Below are positions 63,013 to 64,000 of a DNA stretch of 64,000 nt, piece by piece. The notes beneath the pieces were generated by a model. That model did not search any database. It was not told the origin of the DNA and saw only the letters and a list, made by a program, of their open reading frames with translations. Position 1 is the first letter of the stretch. Each line of letters starts with the position of its first letter. Made by a program: the position numbers and the translations under genes. Source of the stretch: Negativicoccus succinicivorans. Lineage in GTDB: Bacteria > Bacillota > Negativicutes > Veillonellales > Negativicoccaceae. The stretch covers positions 1 to 64,000 of the forward strand of contig NZ_JAHAJN010000001.1 in assembly GCF_018372215.1 (NCBI RefSeq), read 5' to 3'.

Positions 63013-63630
63013 ATGAGTGAAGCACTTCATTTATTTAATGCAGGCGGCTTGGTAATGTATCCGTTGCTACTGTGTTCGATTTTAGTCATTGCAATCGGGA
63101 TTGAGCGATTTCGTTATTACCAAAAAGCAGAATCGGACATCTCGAAATTAGTCGAAGAAATTCCGGTCCTGCTGCATCAAAACGATCTTAGCGGTTTGAA
63201 GCAGATCTTGGATGAGGATGGCGGATTCCCGGCGATGGCGATTCGTGACGCAGTAGGGCATCTTCATACCGGCGCCAGCCAAACTGCCGTTGTCGAAGGC
63301 AGCGCCGCCCATGGCGCATCTTTATTGCGCAACTATTTAAATTATTTGGATGTCATCGTTACAATGTCTCCGCTATTGGGATTATTGGGCACAGTGACCG
63401 GGATGATTAATTCGTTCAGCATTTTATCCGTTTCTGAAGGGCAGCCTTTTGCTATCACTGCCGGTGTCGGGGAAGCACTGGTAGCAACGGCAACCGGGTT
63501 GTTGGTGGCCATCTTGGCTCTGGTTGTGCATACGTATTTGGCACACCGTTTGGATAATCTTGTTTCCGATATGGAGCGTTTAGCATCTGTTTACCTGGCC
63601 CATGTGGACGGTGAGGCAAATGAAGCTTAG
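63013..63630 (+). CDS. exbB: MotA/TolQ/ExbB proton channel family protein
   Basis: A 205-residue protein with three membrane segments (about 12-30, 115-140, 155-180). Conserved: GGLVMYPLLLCSILVIAIGIER, then LLRNYLNYLDVIVTMSPLLGLLGTVTGMI and GVGEALVATATGLLVAILALVVHTYL. With ExbD it converts the proton gradient into work on TonB at the outer membrane. AAGGAAGGAG precedes the ATG. Overlaps exbD by 11 bases. Confidence 0.93.
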   Translation: MSEALHLFNAGGLVMYPLLLCSILVIAIGIERFRYYQKAESDISKLVEEIPVLLHQNDLSGLKQILDEDGGFPAMAIRDAVGHLHTGASQTAVVEGSAAHGASLLRNYLNYLDVIVTMSPLLGLLGTVTGMINSFSILSVSEGQPFAITAGVGEALVATATGLLVAILALVVHTYLAHRLDNLVSDMERLASVYLAHVDGEANEA

Positions 63631-64000
63631 AGAAATGCGGGTAAGCAAGCAACCGAAGCTGATGATTATCCCGATGATTGATATCATCTTTTTCTTGCTT
63701 GTGTTTTTTATGATGAGTATGCTTACCATGGTAGTTCAAAAATCAGTGGATTTGTCCTTGCCCAAGACACAATCCGCTAAAGTGAGTATGGAAACTACCG
63801 TGCCGATCAGTATAAAAAAAGACGGTACGATTTACTTTGAACAGGAACCAATACATGCAGAGGACTTGCGGCGACGCATTGAAGTAGAAAAAGCCAGAAA
63901 TCCACAACTGGCGATTTTGGTGCGCGCGGATGCGGAATCGCAATACAATAATTTTATGTATGTTTTGGATCAGGTAAAGCTGTCAGGCATTTCGCGCATC
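63620..64000 (+). CDS. exbD: ExbD/TolR family biopolymer transport protein, 3' end cut by window edge
   Basis: The visible 127 residues have a short cytoplasmic N-terminus (MKLREMRVSKQPKLM), one membrane helix with the essential Asp (IPMIDIIFFLLVFFMM, Asp about residue 21), VDLSLPKT and the periplasmic domain (VPISIKKDGTIYFEQEPI; LAILVRADAESQYNNFMYVLD). GAGG lies before the ATG. A tonB gene would be expected next. Confidence 0.92.
   Translation, partial: MKLREMRVSKQPKLMIIPMIDIIFFLLVFFMMSMLTMVVQKSVDLSLPKTQSAKVSMETTVPISIKKDGTIYFEQEPIHAEDLRRRIEVEKARNPQLAILVRADAESQYNNFMYVLDQVKLSGISRI

Overview
The window looks like a chromosomal segment from a diderm Firmicute of the class Negativicutes (Veillonellaceae/Selenomonas/Dialister type). 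Four things point there. The left edge carries an SLH-domain porin of the OmpM kind and the right edge has ExbB/ExbD energisers, so there is an outer membrane. The gene style is nevertheless Firmicute: AGGAGG ribosome sites, a T-box leader, a CIRCE operator, and DUF881/small-basic-protein genes before ftsZ. MurE has the DNPR motif of the meso-diaminopimelate enzyme. The cobaltochelatase CbiK carries a signal peptide. The genus cannot be fixed from this sequence alone.

Layout. 1-4.2 kb: OmpM-like porin, an MFS exporter on the minus strand, a PC4/YdbC ssDNA-binding protein and a CDF metal exporter. 4.2-8.5 kb: pnp, dut, pyrimidine-nucleoside phosphorylase, rpsT. 8.6-13.4 kb: acpS, nnr, an MBL-fold lipoprotein with a DUF3006-like partner, a cell-wall amidase and a GerMN lipoprotein. 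13.5-19.0 kb: a tightly overlapped thiL-tsaE-tsaB-rimI-tsaD operon (t6A tRNA modification) that runs into a PdtaS/PdtaR-like kinase and ANTAR regulator. 19.1-21.2 kb: CIRCE-controlled groES-groEL. 21.3-26 kb: an orphan HicB-like protein, then T-box-controlled valS and folC. 26-28.4 kb (minus strand): DUF4127 and TRIC-channel genes. 28.5-32.8 kb: M16C peptidase, gluQ, CoA-binding protein. 33-46.5 kb: a dcw cell-wall/division cluster from mraZ to ftsZ with phased MraZ boxes but without ftsI, ftsW, murB or ftsA. 46.6-57.3 kb: yajQ, the anaerobic cobalamin ring genes cbiD-E-T-F-G-H-J-C, a BtuCDF-type ABC importer and exported cbiK. 57.5-64 kb: a stand-alone DnaA domain-I-like protein, a radical SAM/SPASM protein joined to ChlI- and ChlD-like chelatase ATPase subunits, a decayed gene, and exbB-exbD running off the right edge.

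How the parts may work together. The right-hand third is a corrinoid/tetrapyrrole and metal module: periplasmic cobalt insertion by CbiK, cytoplasmic corrin-ring building, ABC import, an ATP-driven chelatase motor with no large subunit in view, and a TonB-type energiser. The most unusual part is the radical SAM-ChlI-ChlD set next to exbBD; its substrate is unknown and its large (CobN/BchH-like) subunit, if present, lies outside the window. A conserved extended -10 promoter element (TGN followed by a TATAAT-like hexamer) recurs in front of most transcription units and helps to define them. No tRNA, rRNA, CRISPR array, insertion sequence or recognisable cobalamin riboswitch was seen.
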